Assembly (NCBI RefSeq): GCF_030272615.1
Contig: NC_081407.1
Location: forward strand, 441,839,213-441,903,212
Origin: Cryptomeria japonica
Lineage: Eukaryota > Streptophyta > Pinopsida > Cupressales > Cupressaceae
Direction of reading: 5' to 3'
DNA length: 64,000 bases
Below the pieces are notes generated by a model. It made no database searches. It was given only the letters and a program-made list of their open reading frames with translations, and was not told the DNA's origin. Positions within the stretch are counted from its first letter, which is position 1. Each line of letters begins with the position of its first letter. Shown here one piece after another: positions 48,615 to 60,399 of this stretch. Both the position numbers and the translations under genes were made by a program.

Positions 48615-49137
48615 TAATTTAATGCATTCCCATATTACATTGCAAATATATACATACATATATAAACACGCACAAAATCCTTCTCGAAGTACCTATTACA
48701 CTTTTATATAAGAAATTAATAAAAATAGACGAGAAAGACATCTCGACTTACTTTATATATGCTAGTTAGAGTCAGATTCAGACCCCAAAAAAATGGCCTC
48801 TTAAAAATTGAAAAACAAAAAACAAAAACAAAAACAAAAGAGTTCAATTAAGGCACGTAGGAAGGGCTGTCCCGTAGGAAGTAGAGGGTGGTCCGTGCTA
48901 TACTCTTCCACTTTATCAATCATTGTACGTGAAACGATGTCTCTTCCGTCGAAAGAGCGGACTCTTCTATGGGCTCTGCAATTAGAGATTGACACGTGGC
49001 ATCTCGATAAATTGCCAGCGTGGTCTGCCGGCTAAACATGCGTTGGCCGGCCAGCCTTATCCATTTATCTTCCCCTGTTCATCCTTTCGCTTTCACAAAT
49101 ATTTAATTCCGGATTTTACACAAACAGTTAACCACAT
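48615..49137 (+). promoter_or_regulatory. Upstream region of the TPS gene
   Basis: Unique-looking sequence between the telomere-like array and the TATA box of the trehalose-phosphate synthase gene. It includes an A-rich tract (48812-48840) and the G-box below. Confidence 0.5.
48992..49000 (+). promoter_or_regulatory. G-box / ABRE-like element
   Basis: acacgtggc contains the palindrome CACGTG in an ABRE context (ACGTGGC), about 145 bp upstream of the TATA box. Such sites bind bZIP and bHLH factors in plants. A role in light, sugar or abscisic-acid control of this gene is inference. Confidence 0.5.
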
Positions 49138-49147
49138 TTTATAAAAT
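49138..49147 (+). promoter_or_regulatory. TATA box of the TPS gene
   Basis: ttataaaatc is a good TATA match. It places transcription start near 49170, ahead of the 5' leader. Confidence 0.55.
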
Positions 49148-49178
49148 CCCCCGTAAATAGCAAACGGACCCGTTTCTC

Positions 49179-49187
49179 TTAGGGTTT
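49179..49187 (+). promoter_or_regulatory. Telo-box in the TPS 5' leader
   Basis: ttagggttt is the exact complement of AAACCCTAA, the plant telo-box. Telo-boxes sit near the transcription start of many plant genes and bind telomere-repeat-binding (TRB-type) proteins. It lies about 565 bp from a telomere-like array but outside it. Confidence 0.6.
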
Positions 49188-49191
49188 GATA

Positions 49192-49233
49192 ATGATGAAC
49201 AAGATTGGCATCATAAATCTTTCAGATTTCTGA
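49192..49233 (+). CDS. Upstream ORF 1 in the TPS leader (13 codons)
   Basis: ATGATG start, reads MMNKIGIINLSDF then TGA. It lies in the proposed first leader exon. It may lower or regulate translation of the main ORF; there is no evidence beyond position. Confidence 0.35.
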   Translation: MMNKIGIINLSDF

Positions 49234-49332
49234 CCTTCAATCCGATCTTTAAGTTCGGAAATTTTGTCTGATCTGCGCATTTAATTGGCACGGCTGAGTT
49301 CTTCCTGTGGCGGCGATTATTTTCCCGTCCGA

Positions 49333-49359
49333 ATGCTCCAAGCAGAGGCGAAATTATAG
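49333..49359 (+). CDS. Upstream ORF 2 in the TPS leader (8 codons)
   Basis: Reads MLQAEAKL then TAG, two bases before the next ATG at 49361. It lies in the proposed first leader exon. Confidence 0.3.
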   Translation: MLQAEAKL

Positions 49360-49360
49360 C

Positions 49361-50506
49361 ATGCTGGTGGATTTCACTTGCGGTGGATCGTCACCAGCAA
49401 AATGCAGAAGGATTTGTTGTTATAGAGGCTATATGTCGGGTAAGGTCCAAATCATTGAGTTTTCTTCTCTTCTGCTTGTTTAAGACGCAGATCAGGGATT
49501 TTTTTGATACTGTAATCATTTGTATCTTGAAATTTTACGGCTTCGAAACTCTTCCGAGACTCGAGGTGAAAAAAATACTCCTAGGTTTGGTTGTTTGTTG
49601 AAAAGAAGTGAAAATCAAGAACAACAGAAAAATGCTCTAGTCTGGGAAGGTTTGATTCCAGAGATTATTCATTAAGTTTGGCGTATTATGGGATAGAGGT
49701 GATCTTCAAGAAGATAGACCCCCGGGGAAAGATACCTGTTTTCATTTGAAACTCTAAAGGATTTGTTATAATTTTGTTCTGTTTGAAGGTGCGGGAAGAA
49801 GATGGTGCAGAGTTGTCCATTTTCTGTATTTGCAGCGTGCAGGGGATGTTTGGATTGGGTAAACTTTGAAACATTGAGGATTCTCAAACATCAAGGATTT
49901 TCAATCTTCAAGAAAGATGGAGTTGTACATTTAGGAAGGATTTCTCAAGAATAATTTTTTCTTGAACGCAGCAACGACAGTTGGTGTCAATAGAATTTGA
50001 ATATTTATTCAAATTTGTTGAATCTAGTCTCTTAAGAGAGTCAGGCGGGTTTAACGAAGAGGACAAGTTGGTTCTGGAAAGATCTGTTTAAAAGGGTCTG
50101 GAGTCGGAAAGCGTATCGTTTTGACGTCAAAATGATGTCAATATGTTAGCATGTCTGTTTTTTCCGGTACGAAGAATTTCTCAAGCCAATTCTGGCTTAA
50201 TTCTAACCTGAAGGGAGGAGCTGCATTTTGAATCAAACGAATTCAGAATAGTTATCCATATATTCTGAGTTCGGTCTTTCAATTTAATTGTACGGTGTGA
50301 AAAGTAGGCAAATTCTTTTGTTTTAAGGGACAGAGATCTGAACAGAAGTCATCTTCTTTTGTTTTAATACAGCTGGAGGTAAAAATGATGTCAAGATCGT
50401 ATACAAATCTTATGGATCTCGCCACGGGCAATTTCCCAACCTTTCCAAAGGTTGGGAAACGACTGCCCAGAGTCATGACGGTTCCTGGGATAATCTCGGA
50501 GCTTGA
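49361..50506 (+). CDS. Upstream ORF 3, overlapping the TPS start if the leader intron is spliced
   Basis: Starts at 49361 (MLVDFTCGGSSPAK) and stays open to the proposed leader donor at 49440. If 49440-50372 is removed it continues in another frame across the TPS start codon and stops at 50504-50506, overlapping 122 bases of the main coding sequence. The whole call depends on the splice model. Confidence 0.3.
49440..50372 (+). other. Probable 5'-leader intron of the TPS gene
   Basis: Donor gg|gtaagg at 49440 and acceptor ttttaatacag ending at 50372, 12 bases before the start codon. A leader intron just before the start codon is common in class II TPS genes of flowering plants. The region between has no coding signal of its own. 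Exact sites are inferred from consensus only. Confidence 0.5.
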
Positions 50507-53391
50507 TGATGATAACTGTAACAGTGTCACATCAGATGTACTGTCATCTGTCTGCCAGGACCGCATGATCATTGTGGCTAATCAACTACCATTGAGGGCT
50601 GTCAGGAGGCCGGATAACAGGGGCTGGGCCTTCAGCTGGGATGAGGATTCTTTACTTTTGCAACTAAAGGAAGGCTTGACAGAGGATTTGGAGGTTGTCT
50701 ATGTTGGTAGCCTGAAGGTGGAAGTGGATCCAAATGAACAAGATGATGTTGCTCAGACTCTTCTTGAGAAATTTAAATGTGTACCTGCTTTTCTCCCTCC
50801 TGATCTTTATAGTAAGTTCTATCATGGTTTCTGCAAGCAGCACCTATGGCCACTGTTCCATTACATGTTGCCTCTCTCTCCAGGTCATGGGGGTCGCTTT
50901 GATAGGTCTCTATGGCAGGCTTATGTTTCTGCAAATAAGATCTTCGCAGACAAGGTTATGGAGGTGATTAGCCCAGATGACGATTTTGTGTGGGTGCATG
51001 ATTATCATCTCATGGTGCTGCCTACATTTCTTAGAAAACGATTTAACAGGGTCAAGCTTGGATTCTTTCTGCACAGTCCATTTCCTTCCTCTGAAATCTA
51101 CCGAACTCTTCCAGTAAGAGATGAGATTTTGAGGGCACTTCTGAATTCAGATTTGATAGGCTTCCATACTTTTGATTATGCAAGGCATTTTCTTTCCTGC
51201 TGTAGCAGGATGTTGGGTATTGAGTATGAGTCCAAGAGAGGGTACATTGGATTGGAATACTATGGGCGTACTGTAAGTATCAAGATTATGCCTGTGGGCA
51301 TACATATGGGGCAACTTGAATCTGTGTTGAATCTTGCTGACACAGAGTGGAGGGTAGGCGAGCTGAGGGATCAATTCAAGGGAAAAAAGGTGCTGCTTGG
51401 TGTGGATGACATGGATATCTTTAAAGGTATCAGCCTGAAGTTCTTGGCCATGGAGCAGCTGCTTAACATGCATCCTGAGTGGAGAGGCAAGGTTGTTTTG
51501 GTGCAAATTGCTAATCCTGCAAGGAGTATGGGCAAAGATGTTGAGGAAGTGAAAGATGAGACACATTCTACTGCAAAGAGAATCAATGAGACCTTTGGGA
51601 GACCTGGGTATGATCCCATAGTTTTGATAGACAGACCTGTTCCTTTCTATGAAAGAATCGCATTTTACACAATTGCAGAATGTGCTGTGGTAACTGCAGT
51701 TAGGGATGGAATGAATCTCACCCCATATGAATACATAGTCTGTAGGCAGGGGACCTCCAGATTAGATGACACACATGGAGCAGGTCCAAATGCTCCTAAA
51801 AAGAGCATGCTGGTGGTGTCTGAGTTTATTGGATGCTCACCTTCTTTAAGTGGTGCAATCAGGGTCAATCCTTGGAACATTGATGCTGTAGCTGAGGCCA
51901 TGAATGTGGCCATTTCCATTCCCGAGGCCGAAGCACAATTAAGACACGAAAAGCATTATAGGTATGTCAGTACTCATGATGTGGCGTATTGGGCACAGAG
52001 TTTCACACAAGATTTGATTAGAACATGTGCTGATCACCTTCGTAGGAGATGTTATGGCATTGGCTTTGGGTTTGGATTTAGGGTAGTGGCACTTGATCCG
52101 AACTTCAGGAAACTTTCAATAGACCACATTGTATCTGCTTACAAGATGACTAAGAGTAGGGCAATATTGTTGGATTATGATGGGACAATGATGCCCCAGA
52201 CATCCATTAACAAAACTCCTGGGCCCGAGGTGCTGACCATTTTGAACAGCCTTTGTCGGGATCCAAAAAATGTTGTCTTTATTGTTAGTGGAAGGGGAAG
52301 GGAGACTCTAAGCAAGTGGTTCTCTCCTTGTGAAATGTTGGGAATTGCAGCAGAGCATGGTTACTTTATAAGGTAAAGTCCATACTATTTATAGCAAGTT
52401 ACGTGAACATTGTTGAGAAGCATAGATTTGGGTTAGCCAGTTTGGCTTAGCTTGTCCCTTTTTAGTCACTAGATTTCAATATTTTATCCTGCAATAGATT
52501 TGGGTTAGCCAGTTTGGCTTTGCTTGTCCCTTTTTAGTCATTAGATTTCAATATTTTATCCTGCAATAGTGTCTACAATTATAAACTTGTGAATTAAAGA
52601 CAAATATTTTGAAGTGCTCTGCTTTATTTGTGTATGTATATCAGGTGGACTCGAGATGCAGAATGGGAAACCTTTGTGCAGGGTATCGACTTTGGCTGGA
52701 GAGATATTGCATTGCCTGTCATGAAATTGTATGCTGAGACTACCGATGGCTCTACAATAGAAGAAAAGGAGAGTGCTTTGGTTTGGCATCATCGCGATGC
52801 AGACCCAGATTTTGGTTCATGCCAGGCAAAGGAACTTTTGGATCATTTGGAGAGTGTGCTTGCCAACGAGCCTGTGGTTGTCAAAAGTGGTCATCACATT
52901 GTAGAAGTCAAGCCCCAGGTACTGAATTTCATAATATTGTTTATAGTTAATTTAATAAATCTGCTCAAGAAGCAAGGCTGGTATAGTAGTTGATTAATTG
53001 ACCATGCTATTCATTTGTTTATGTGGTTCTTTAGGGCATAAATAAAGGGCTTGTGGCAGAACAACTTCTTTCAACAATGGTGCAGAGGGATAAACGTCCT
53101 GATTTTGTAATGTGCATTGGAGATGATAGATCAGATGAAGACATGTTTGAGGCTATTACAACTACTATGGCACAATCTACAGTTCCTATGAAATCTGAAA
53201 CACAGTCTCCAAGAGCAGATGTCATTTCGCCAATAATAGAAGTATTTGCATGTACGGTTGGTCAGAAGCCCAGTAAAGCAAAATATTATCTTGATGATAC
53301 AGTAGAAGTTCTAAGGATGCTTCAGGGTCTGGCTACAGCTTCTGATCAAGCAACCAAGAATTCATCAACTCAAGTAGCTCTTGATAGTTAG
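50385..53391 (+). CDS. TPS: Class II trehalose-6-phosphate synthase (TPS7-like), 3 coding exons
   Basis: Exons 50385-52372, 52645-52918 and 53035-53391 with GT...AG borders give an intact 872-residue protein, normal for the family. The start MMSRSYTNLMDLATGNFP matches the conserved N-terminus of class II TPS and is closest to Arabidopsis TPS7 from memory. Residues about 59-545 are a GT20 synthase domain (VHDYHLMVLP at 204-213). Residues about 590-850 are a HAD phosphatase-like domain with LDYDGT (596-601), VSGRGRET and GDDRSDED (783-790). The loop GVDDMDIFKG (339-348) has Asp where active synthases have the substrate-binding Arg of the GVERLD type, a class II hallmark, so enzyme activity is doubtful. 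Class II proteins are thought to act in sugar signalling, partly through SnRK1, in the cytosol. It is the only intact gene in the window. Confidence 0.95.
52423..52566 (+). repeat. 72-bp tandem duplication in TPS intron
   Basis: Two adjacent 72-bp copies starting tagatttgggttagccag (52423 and 52495) differ at only two positions. They lie wholly inside the intron after coding exon 1, so the protein is unaffected. The few differences point to a recent event. Confidence 0.9.
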
Positions 53392-54000
53392 GCTTGGGTT
53401 CAAAATTTAAAGATGCATTTCTTCTTCTCCCTGTCTCAGATACAAATAAATGCAACTGATGATTAGTGTACCAGCACGAAGTTGTGGAAAGAACAAAAGA
53501 ATTGCTGGCTATTGCTGTCCCTTTGGAGGAAGAATTTTGACATCCACCAAAAGGGTTGAAGCCATGAAGTTCATTTAGGGGTTGTATGACTCTTTCCAAG
53601 TAGGTAATTCAACTCTGGGCTGCAATAGACTGTTGCAAATGGATCATTCACTCCATCATGTAAGTAAATACATTGTGACGGTAGAGTTTTGTTGTAATAT
53701 TCTTCTAAAACCATTGCAGATCAATCCCTGAATTCAATGCAACACTAATTGATTTTGAAAATATATTAGCATGTTTGTCATTGGGCATGCAGATTGAAAG
53801 CATATTCGGACTGTGTTCTTTTGAGGCACACATTGTTGTGAATGAAGCAAATAACAAATGCAAAAGTGTACATGGGACCAGAATTCAATGCACTTTTTGG
53901 TATTGAACCAAATCAAGAATTGTGGTCTAAGCTTTGATTTTAGTCCTGTCCTCTCAGAATCCGCTTCCATGAGATGAGGAATGACATTTATTGGTATACT
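53392..54000 (+). other. 3' untranslated region of the TPS gene (extent uncertain)
   Basis: Follows the stop codon. A first aataaa is at 53445-53450, and TG/T-rich stretches follow near 53680-53700. The true end of the transcript cannot be set from sequence alone. Confidence 0.45.
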
Positions 54001-55570
54001 TGATGTCTAATTCTTTTCGTTTCAAAATGTGTTTTTGGAGAGGCCTTCAGCCTAGTTTTTACCATTTTACAAATTAATCTAGTTGCTTAGAAGTTTTTAA
54101 TGTTTAAGGTAAATACTTGATGTAACTAAATATTATGTGCTGATTGAGTGCCCTATGTATTGCTAAGTTTTTGTGTTTCTTCCAACTTAATTAAATTTCC
54201 TTGGTAGGGAGGGTATGCTTCATGGACTAAAAACATGCTGCTGCTAGTTGGTAAACATACCTATGATGCGCTTTGCTCCTTCGAACATGCTATAGGTTAT
54301 GCCATCGCCTATCATTATTTAGTGACAAACAACTATTTGAAGTTGTAAAAGAGTTGAATTTGTTGATTGTTTTACCCATACAAAAGAAATCTTTTAATCT
54401 CAAAACTAACGATGTTGGGCATAGTAGAAAATTCATTCTAGATAAAAGGTTTTCAGTTAATTGAAATTTAAGTGGGGAAAAGTTGGAAAAAGCTCAAGAA
54501 ATATAAAAGATTAGAGATTTATTTATTTATTTTCTTTCTGATATTATGGCAAAAAAATTGCAGAGTATTAGTTGAAACAAAATTAGTGTATAATAAGTAA
54601 TTTTGAGGTTGGTGAGTACACTTCACAATGCATGACCATATAGTTTGAAGTTTGAACTTAGAAATCGATTACAAATTCTAAAATGCAAAGTCAACCTGCT
54701 AGTAATAAAATATGGAGAAAACCATGAGGTTAGGTGCTACAGTCCCACCAGGGTATTGTCAATGTATGAGCGTCCTTGATTCCAATTTGATTTGTCTCAT
54801 GTTGATCATATATTTCTTTCAAGATGGTTATCAACATTACAAAGGGGTTCTTATCATTTGCGATTCACTTTGAGTCTGAACTGATTTTGTCAAGGTCAAT
54901 TGGTTGATTATAATCAAATTGAATGCATAAGTTTGTCATATATACAAAATGCATATAATTGTAAATTTTTACAAAATGTAATTGCAAATCTTTTTAACCT
55001 CTTTTTTGGGAAGTTGAAAATGGATTTTGCGTTCATTTACAATTGAGTCAAATTGTTGCATTTCTTGGAGTCTCCTAGTGTGAACATATCAACTTGCAAG
55101 TGAATGAAATGTATTATTGGCTCAAAACATGTATTGCATTTGCATTTGGTTTTTTTTCTTCAAATAAATTCCACCATTGCACTAACAAATTCTAAATTTT
55201 ATCATGATTCTATCACTTACAATATAGATGATACTTATGATATATTATAAATTCAAAAGCTAAAAACTTTACTTTTTAAAGAATCAAAGACAAAAGTTGA
55301 TTGGAAATACTTGGTTTAAAGGTGCTCCTTCCTTTCATATTCGTAAATAAATAATCTTTATTCACTTGTATGAAGAAGAAATTCGTGATGCATTTGAAGA
55401 GGTCCTCGGTCACTTTTGCATTGTTTATAAATGATTCATTATAAAAATGTGGCAAATTGATGGAGTATTCAAAATAGTGGCAGAGTGATGCAAAAATTCA
55501 CACACAATTTAATTGGGAAACAACAGATTATTAGCATTATATTTATCAATCTCATTTGTTGTTGATCTCT
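54001..55570. other. AT-rich sequence downstream of the TPS gene
   Basis: No coding domain, RNA gene or repeat end was recognised. Confidence 0.45.
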
Positions 55571-58500
55571 TGTAGTACCCCTCCTTGGTTCATCTTTCTT
55601 TTTTGTGCATCGTTAGACTATATTGACATAGTTTAGACGTTTTTGTGATGCTTTGATTAGATGTTTATGGGTTTACTTATGATTTAGATGCTTCCTTATG
55701 GATATTAGACATATTATATTGTGTTTGACATCATGATTACTTATGGATGATGAGATTCCTAGATTATTGTGATGATGGATTATTCTTTGATGATTGATAT
55801 GTACTTGTGTTATATGTGTGGTTCATGTTTGCTTATGGTGATTCGATGATATCATGTTGCATGGTGATTCGATAATAACATGTTGCATGGTGATTCGATG
55901 ATATCATGTTGTGTATTAACCCTATCTTATGATGATGATGATGACTATGATAATGCCTGTTGATTGCGAGTGTCTTCTATTGCGTTCGTGATAAGGGACG
56001 ATGTCATACCACTCATTCGTGAGCATGATGTGGCGTTGCGATTTCCTTTCACTTGTCTTCCCATTATACGATATATGTTATTATATATGTTGTATTTGAG
56101 TTTGTGATTTTCAAGTTTGAAGGTACCAGACATCGACTCCACTTGGCTTCACAGGTTTGAGCGTGTCTTATCCCAATGGCAAGTTGATCAGAGATGACAT
56201 GAAAACCCACTCTACACTCTAGGCTTAGTTGTTCATCTTGTCAGTTATGTTGTGGCGTAAGTTGATGGCTATAGTCCCGTGTCGATGTCTCCCTTTTGGG
56301 TTGGGTTGCTTGTAGTGATGTGAGTGCACGATTATTATTTAATTAATTAATGGGATAATGTAATTTATCCATTAGTATGACTATTGTTTATTTATTCGAT
56401 TAATTAGTTAATGGATAATTATTTATTGATGAGGTTGTACTTATTTAATTGGTATTGCTACATTAATATTGTTTGTATAAACAGATATAATATAAAGTTT
56501 ACCTACCCTTCTATTTGATTGGTTATTTTCGAATGGATAAGTAAATAATATTTACCTCAAAATCATATATGGTAGGTATAATATAATGTTTTACCAAATT
56601 TTCTGATTGGTCGAGATTTCCTTATAGTTTGGAGTTTAATTTTTATTTATGGAATTTTTTGTGAATGTTGTCGGGTTACCATCCGACAGATTTCAATTTG
56701 CATTTTGGATTCTAAATTCGATTGGGAGCTTGGATTGAAGATTGACTCTCTTGGATTGTTGGATTTTCTCTTCTTCGAATCTACCTTTGTTTGGATTGCG
56801 ATTTCCAGGTTGGCTTCTTCATCTTTTGCATTTGATTTCTAGAAAGAAAATTAGTTTGCATTGTGCCAGTTCAAAGATTGCATTCTAAATTTGTTTAAAG
56901 ATTGCTTGGGGGATTAGAATTGATATTTAAAGGATTAAATTTGGGTTTGGGAAGATATTTTGGAAAATAGATTTGTATTTGGTTGTTTCCAAAATTCTTG
57001 AAAATGTGACTGCCAGGAATGTGTTTCCTATGTCTTTTCTTTGTGTGTTATCGTGATTTCATCTTCCTATGATTTAGATGGGTTAATAGCCTTGAATTGG
57101 AGTTAGATCTCCCTTTTTGCTTTGTTTTATGCATCTCCCTTGTTATAGTGTTGAATTTGTTAAGTTTGGGTCTCCTGTAGCTTGCTGGGAGTTGTATTTA
57201 TCTTCACTGTGATTTGTCTTTTTGGCAAAAGGCCATTTATGAAGGTCTAAGAATGTATTTGGGCTTGGGATAGCCTTAGTAATGCTTCTTTGTAGCTATT
57301 ATAGTGTTGTTAGGTCTCCCCTTGTTGATGTGCAAATGGGGTGTCAATCTAAACACTTTGGGAGAATGTTTTTGATGTCATTTTCTTTCTATGAGTATGT
57401 AAATCCTTAATCTTGTGTTACCTCTATGATTTTTCAATCTCTCGAACCTTCCGGGAAGTTCTTTTGGGTCATGTTGAGCCCTTGTGTAGACCTGGACAAG
57501 TGCCCCTTCATCATAAGTCAGTTTTACTTAGTTTTATGCACTTTTACCCAAAACGCTACTAAAACAATCCAAAACACTGACAAATGGACCCAAAATGCTG
57601 GGGAATGAACCAAAAACGCCATTATGTGTACCAATGGCGCTAAACAATGAACGAGGAGCACTAATCTGCTCTAGAGGTGTGGGGAATGCTAGTTTGGCTT
57701 GTATGTTTGGTTTTTTGGATTTTGTGCATTCTCTAGAGACATTTTTGGATTGCATTGAGCTTCTCTGAGTTGTCTATGGTGTATTTTGATCTTGCATAAT
57801 GATTTTTGTGCTCCGGTATGAGGTTTTGAGCCCTACCATTGAGGATTGTGCTTATGCATTTGATTGCTCCAGCAAGAGGGAGAAATTCCTTGTTGTTGAG
57901 GTATGATTTTGAGAGCTCCAGTGGGATGCATATTACCTCACTATTGAGGATTAGAAATGGATTTGGAATGATATTTGAATCATGTTTATGCTTGGCTCTT
58001 GATTGTTATGCTTTGTTGAAGGTTCATGCCTTGTATGTGGCCTTATGTATCCTATTATGTTGAGCAAGTTTTCAGTGATGTTGTGAGTACTTTTATGCCA
58101 CTTGTGATCCTTTATTATGTCGTTATGATGTTTTTTATGTTTTTTGTTACCCTAAAGGTCTAGGAGCATGCTAGGGGGAGAGTGGGCTTCCAAGTGAGGG
58201 TCCGGGATTGCGTGGAGTAGATGGCCAGGTTACTCGGAGTCTAGATCACTAGAATATCTCATTGGAAGTTTATGCTTTGTAATCAAGTGATAATATAATT
58301 AATAATTCATGGGGTTTGGATATATTATTTCATCTTAATAAGATAAGAAATGGTTGGTGGCCCCTCTGCCTTGCCCAATGGTAGAGATCTGGGACAGGAT
58401 TGGGAAGGCCTTGGTAACCCATGTAAGTTAATCTCCCTTACTCCATAGAGGTTGAGATGGCTCCACATGTGCATCTAGGATGGTTGGGACATGTGCCCAG

Positions 58501-59510
58501 GTTCCCATTTGTCACATGTGATGACACTTTTTTCCCTACATGTAGGTCCTAGTGCCTTGAGTCTTGATTTGATGTGTTACCTCTGCAAGTTTCGTATAAA
58601 AGATTTTATGATTTGCATTCTTTCCTTTGGTTGTTAGGTGTCAGCCTGGATCTAGAGTGTGAGTGGGGTCTTGTGTCATCTCCTAGCACGAGGGGTGGTT
58701 CTTTATGGTTCCACATGGTCAGGTGGTTTGATGCCTTCTTCCATTTGGATGTTCTTCGTTGGATGCTCTTGCGTGGATGTCGATCTCTTGTCTTCTCACC
58801 TATGGATGAAACTTGTAGCAGATTGATGTAAATGAATTCATGAAGTATATGTATTTGGAAGCAATGTTCCTTGATGTAGATGTACATTGTATTCATGTGA
58901 AATGGTAGATGATATATGTCAAAGGACATAATGATGTAACATGTGTATCATGGATATTGGTTTATTAATGAAATTATGGTATTGGATTTAATGATGTACA
59001 TTTGGTATCATGTGAAACAATGGAAATGTGATAGATAATATTGGAATTAGTCTATGATGTTAGTTTATGAATATGCGATTGGGTTTAGGAACATTTGGTA
59101 TTGGTGATTTAAAATGAACTCAAAAGGGGATGGTTAATGTAAGTATAGTAATTGGATGTATTCATACTAAAGGATAGTGAATGTTAATATGTATATGCAT
59201 GGAAGGAATTAGATAAAGTTATTGTTAGTATGCATTAGATCATGGTGGTGATTGTGTTATCATGTTTATGATGTTATGTTGTTGCTTATGGATAGATTAG
59301 GTAATGGCGTTGAGATACCCTAGGGAATGCTTAGATGTATTGTGTTTATTTCCACATGCATTATTTGTTCTTGTGGTTATGTTAATGATGTTTAAATGCA
59401 TATGAGTAGTTAGTTGTTCATGTTGCATTAGTAGATGTTTAAAAAACAAAGATTTCTCTATTTGCATGTTAGTTAGGGTATTTCTCTAGGGTATTTTGGC
59501 AGGCATTACA
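55571..59510 (+). repeat. Candidate large solo LTR (3.9 kb), Ty3-like
   Basis: It begins TGTAGTACCC and ends ...GGCATTACA, imperfect inverted ends of TG...CA type. It is flanked by tctct (55566-55570) and tctcc (59511-59515), a possible target duplication with one difference. It has no coding capacity. A TATA box (cgtataaaaga near 58593) lies about 3 kb in, where a promoter would be expected in a long LTR. No second copy is in the window, so a solo LTR is the simplest reading; the call rests on ends and flanks only. Confidence 0.4.
55835..55912 (+). repeat. 26-bp tandem repeat, 3 copies
   Basis: Three adjacent units beginning atggtgattcgat (55835, 55861, 55887), two of them almost identical. 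They lie near the left end of the candidate solo LTR. Confidence 0.9.
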
Positions 59511-60340
59511 TCTCCTATATTCAATATATGCAGTATGCGCTTCCCCTTGTCATTCATTTATTCATGATACCTTCCTTGCTCTTATCTATGGCCACATATA
59601 TATAATGAGTTGGATATTTTTATCTATTGGCTAGTCTAAATTTTAACTTAAGATTTTTGAAAATTATACAATTTGTTGTGCACATGTTGAAGTGCTCCTT
59701 ACTATATAGTTTGTGATGGTCTTGCCATCAAAATGAGTGGCAAAGCTCGATGCAATTTTACATTTATCTTGTATACAAATAATCTAGCCTAAAGAAGTGG
59801 GTAGAAAACTTAATTGCTCTTTGCCAAAGTTCTTTGCCATCAATGAAGGTGCATGATTAGTCTTGGTAATATGTCAAATGACTAATTAATAAAGAAGCAA
59901 AGTACAAAACAAAAGAAAAAGTGAAATGTTTGAAATTGTATTATCAAGAAATTCATTCACTTGTAGAAGACTATAAATGACAAATATACAACACCTTTTT
60001 ATTAGGAGATTACAAATATTTAGATTATGGACAATGAAATCAAATTCCTTTTCAATTCTTTGTCATGGTAGCAATATGAATCTCTTGTGACCTTGTCTCT
60101 AGTTCTACCTTGACAATCTCTTGTGACCTTGTCTCTAGTTCATCCTTGGCAATCTCTTGATTAGAGCTAAGTCCTTAGATTTATCAATTGTCATACTTGG
60201 CATTCCACCTCTAGTTTCAGCCAACCTCCAACAATCTCTTGATCATTTGGCTTTATGCATTATAAATACATTTTGGAATATTTCATAATAAAAAAGTGGT
60301 ACATTTTCCTAGGTGAAAATTCATTATAGTGCCCAAGATA
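59511..60340. other. Unassigned AT-rich sequence
   Basis: No gene seen. It contains a 36-bp tandem duplication (about 60079-60160) of a unit including tctcttgtgaccttgtctct. Confidence 0.45.
60079..60160 (+). repeat. 36-bp tandem duplication
   Basis: Two and a bit copies of a unit starting aatctcttgtgacc and ending ccttg, differing at a few positions. Confidence 0.8.
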
Positions 60341-60399
60341 AAATGATTTTTAATTTGCCATAAATTTGTTCAACCATCTCTAGTTAGCTTTAAATAGTT

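Noticed and set aside
47987-48659. Open frames reading RVRVRIRVRVRI or PNPNPNPN-type peptides in the telomere-like arm
   Set aside because: They are translations of the CCCTAA-type repeat and its complement, with no start context or domain.
52628-52993. Reading the second TPS exon as running past 52918
   Set aside because: Homology stops at VEVKPQ followed by a good GT donor, and the next exon resumes with GINKGLVAEQLL after an AG acceptor.
57426-58831. Short open frames in the 55.6-59.5 kb region
   Set aside because: Under about 90 codons, no domain, both strands equally open; consistent with chance in a non-coding LTR.
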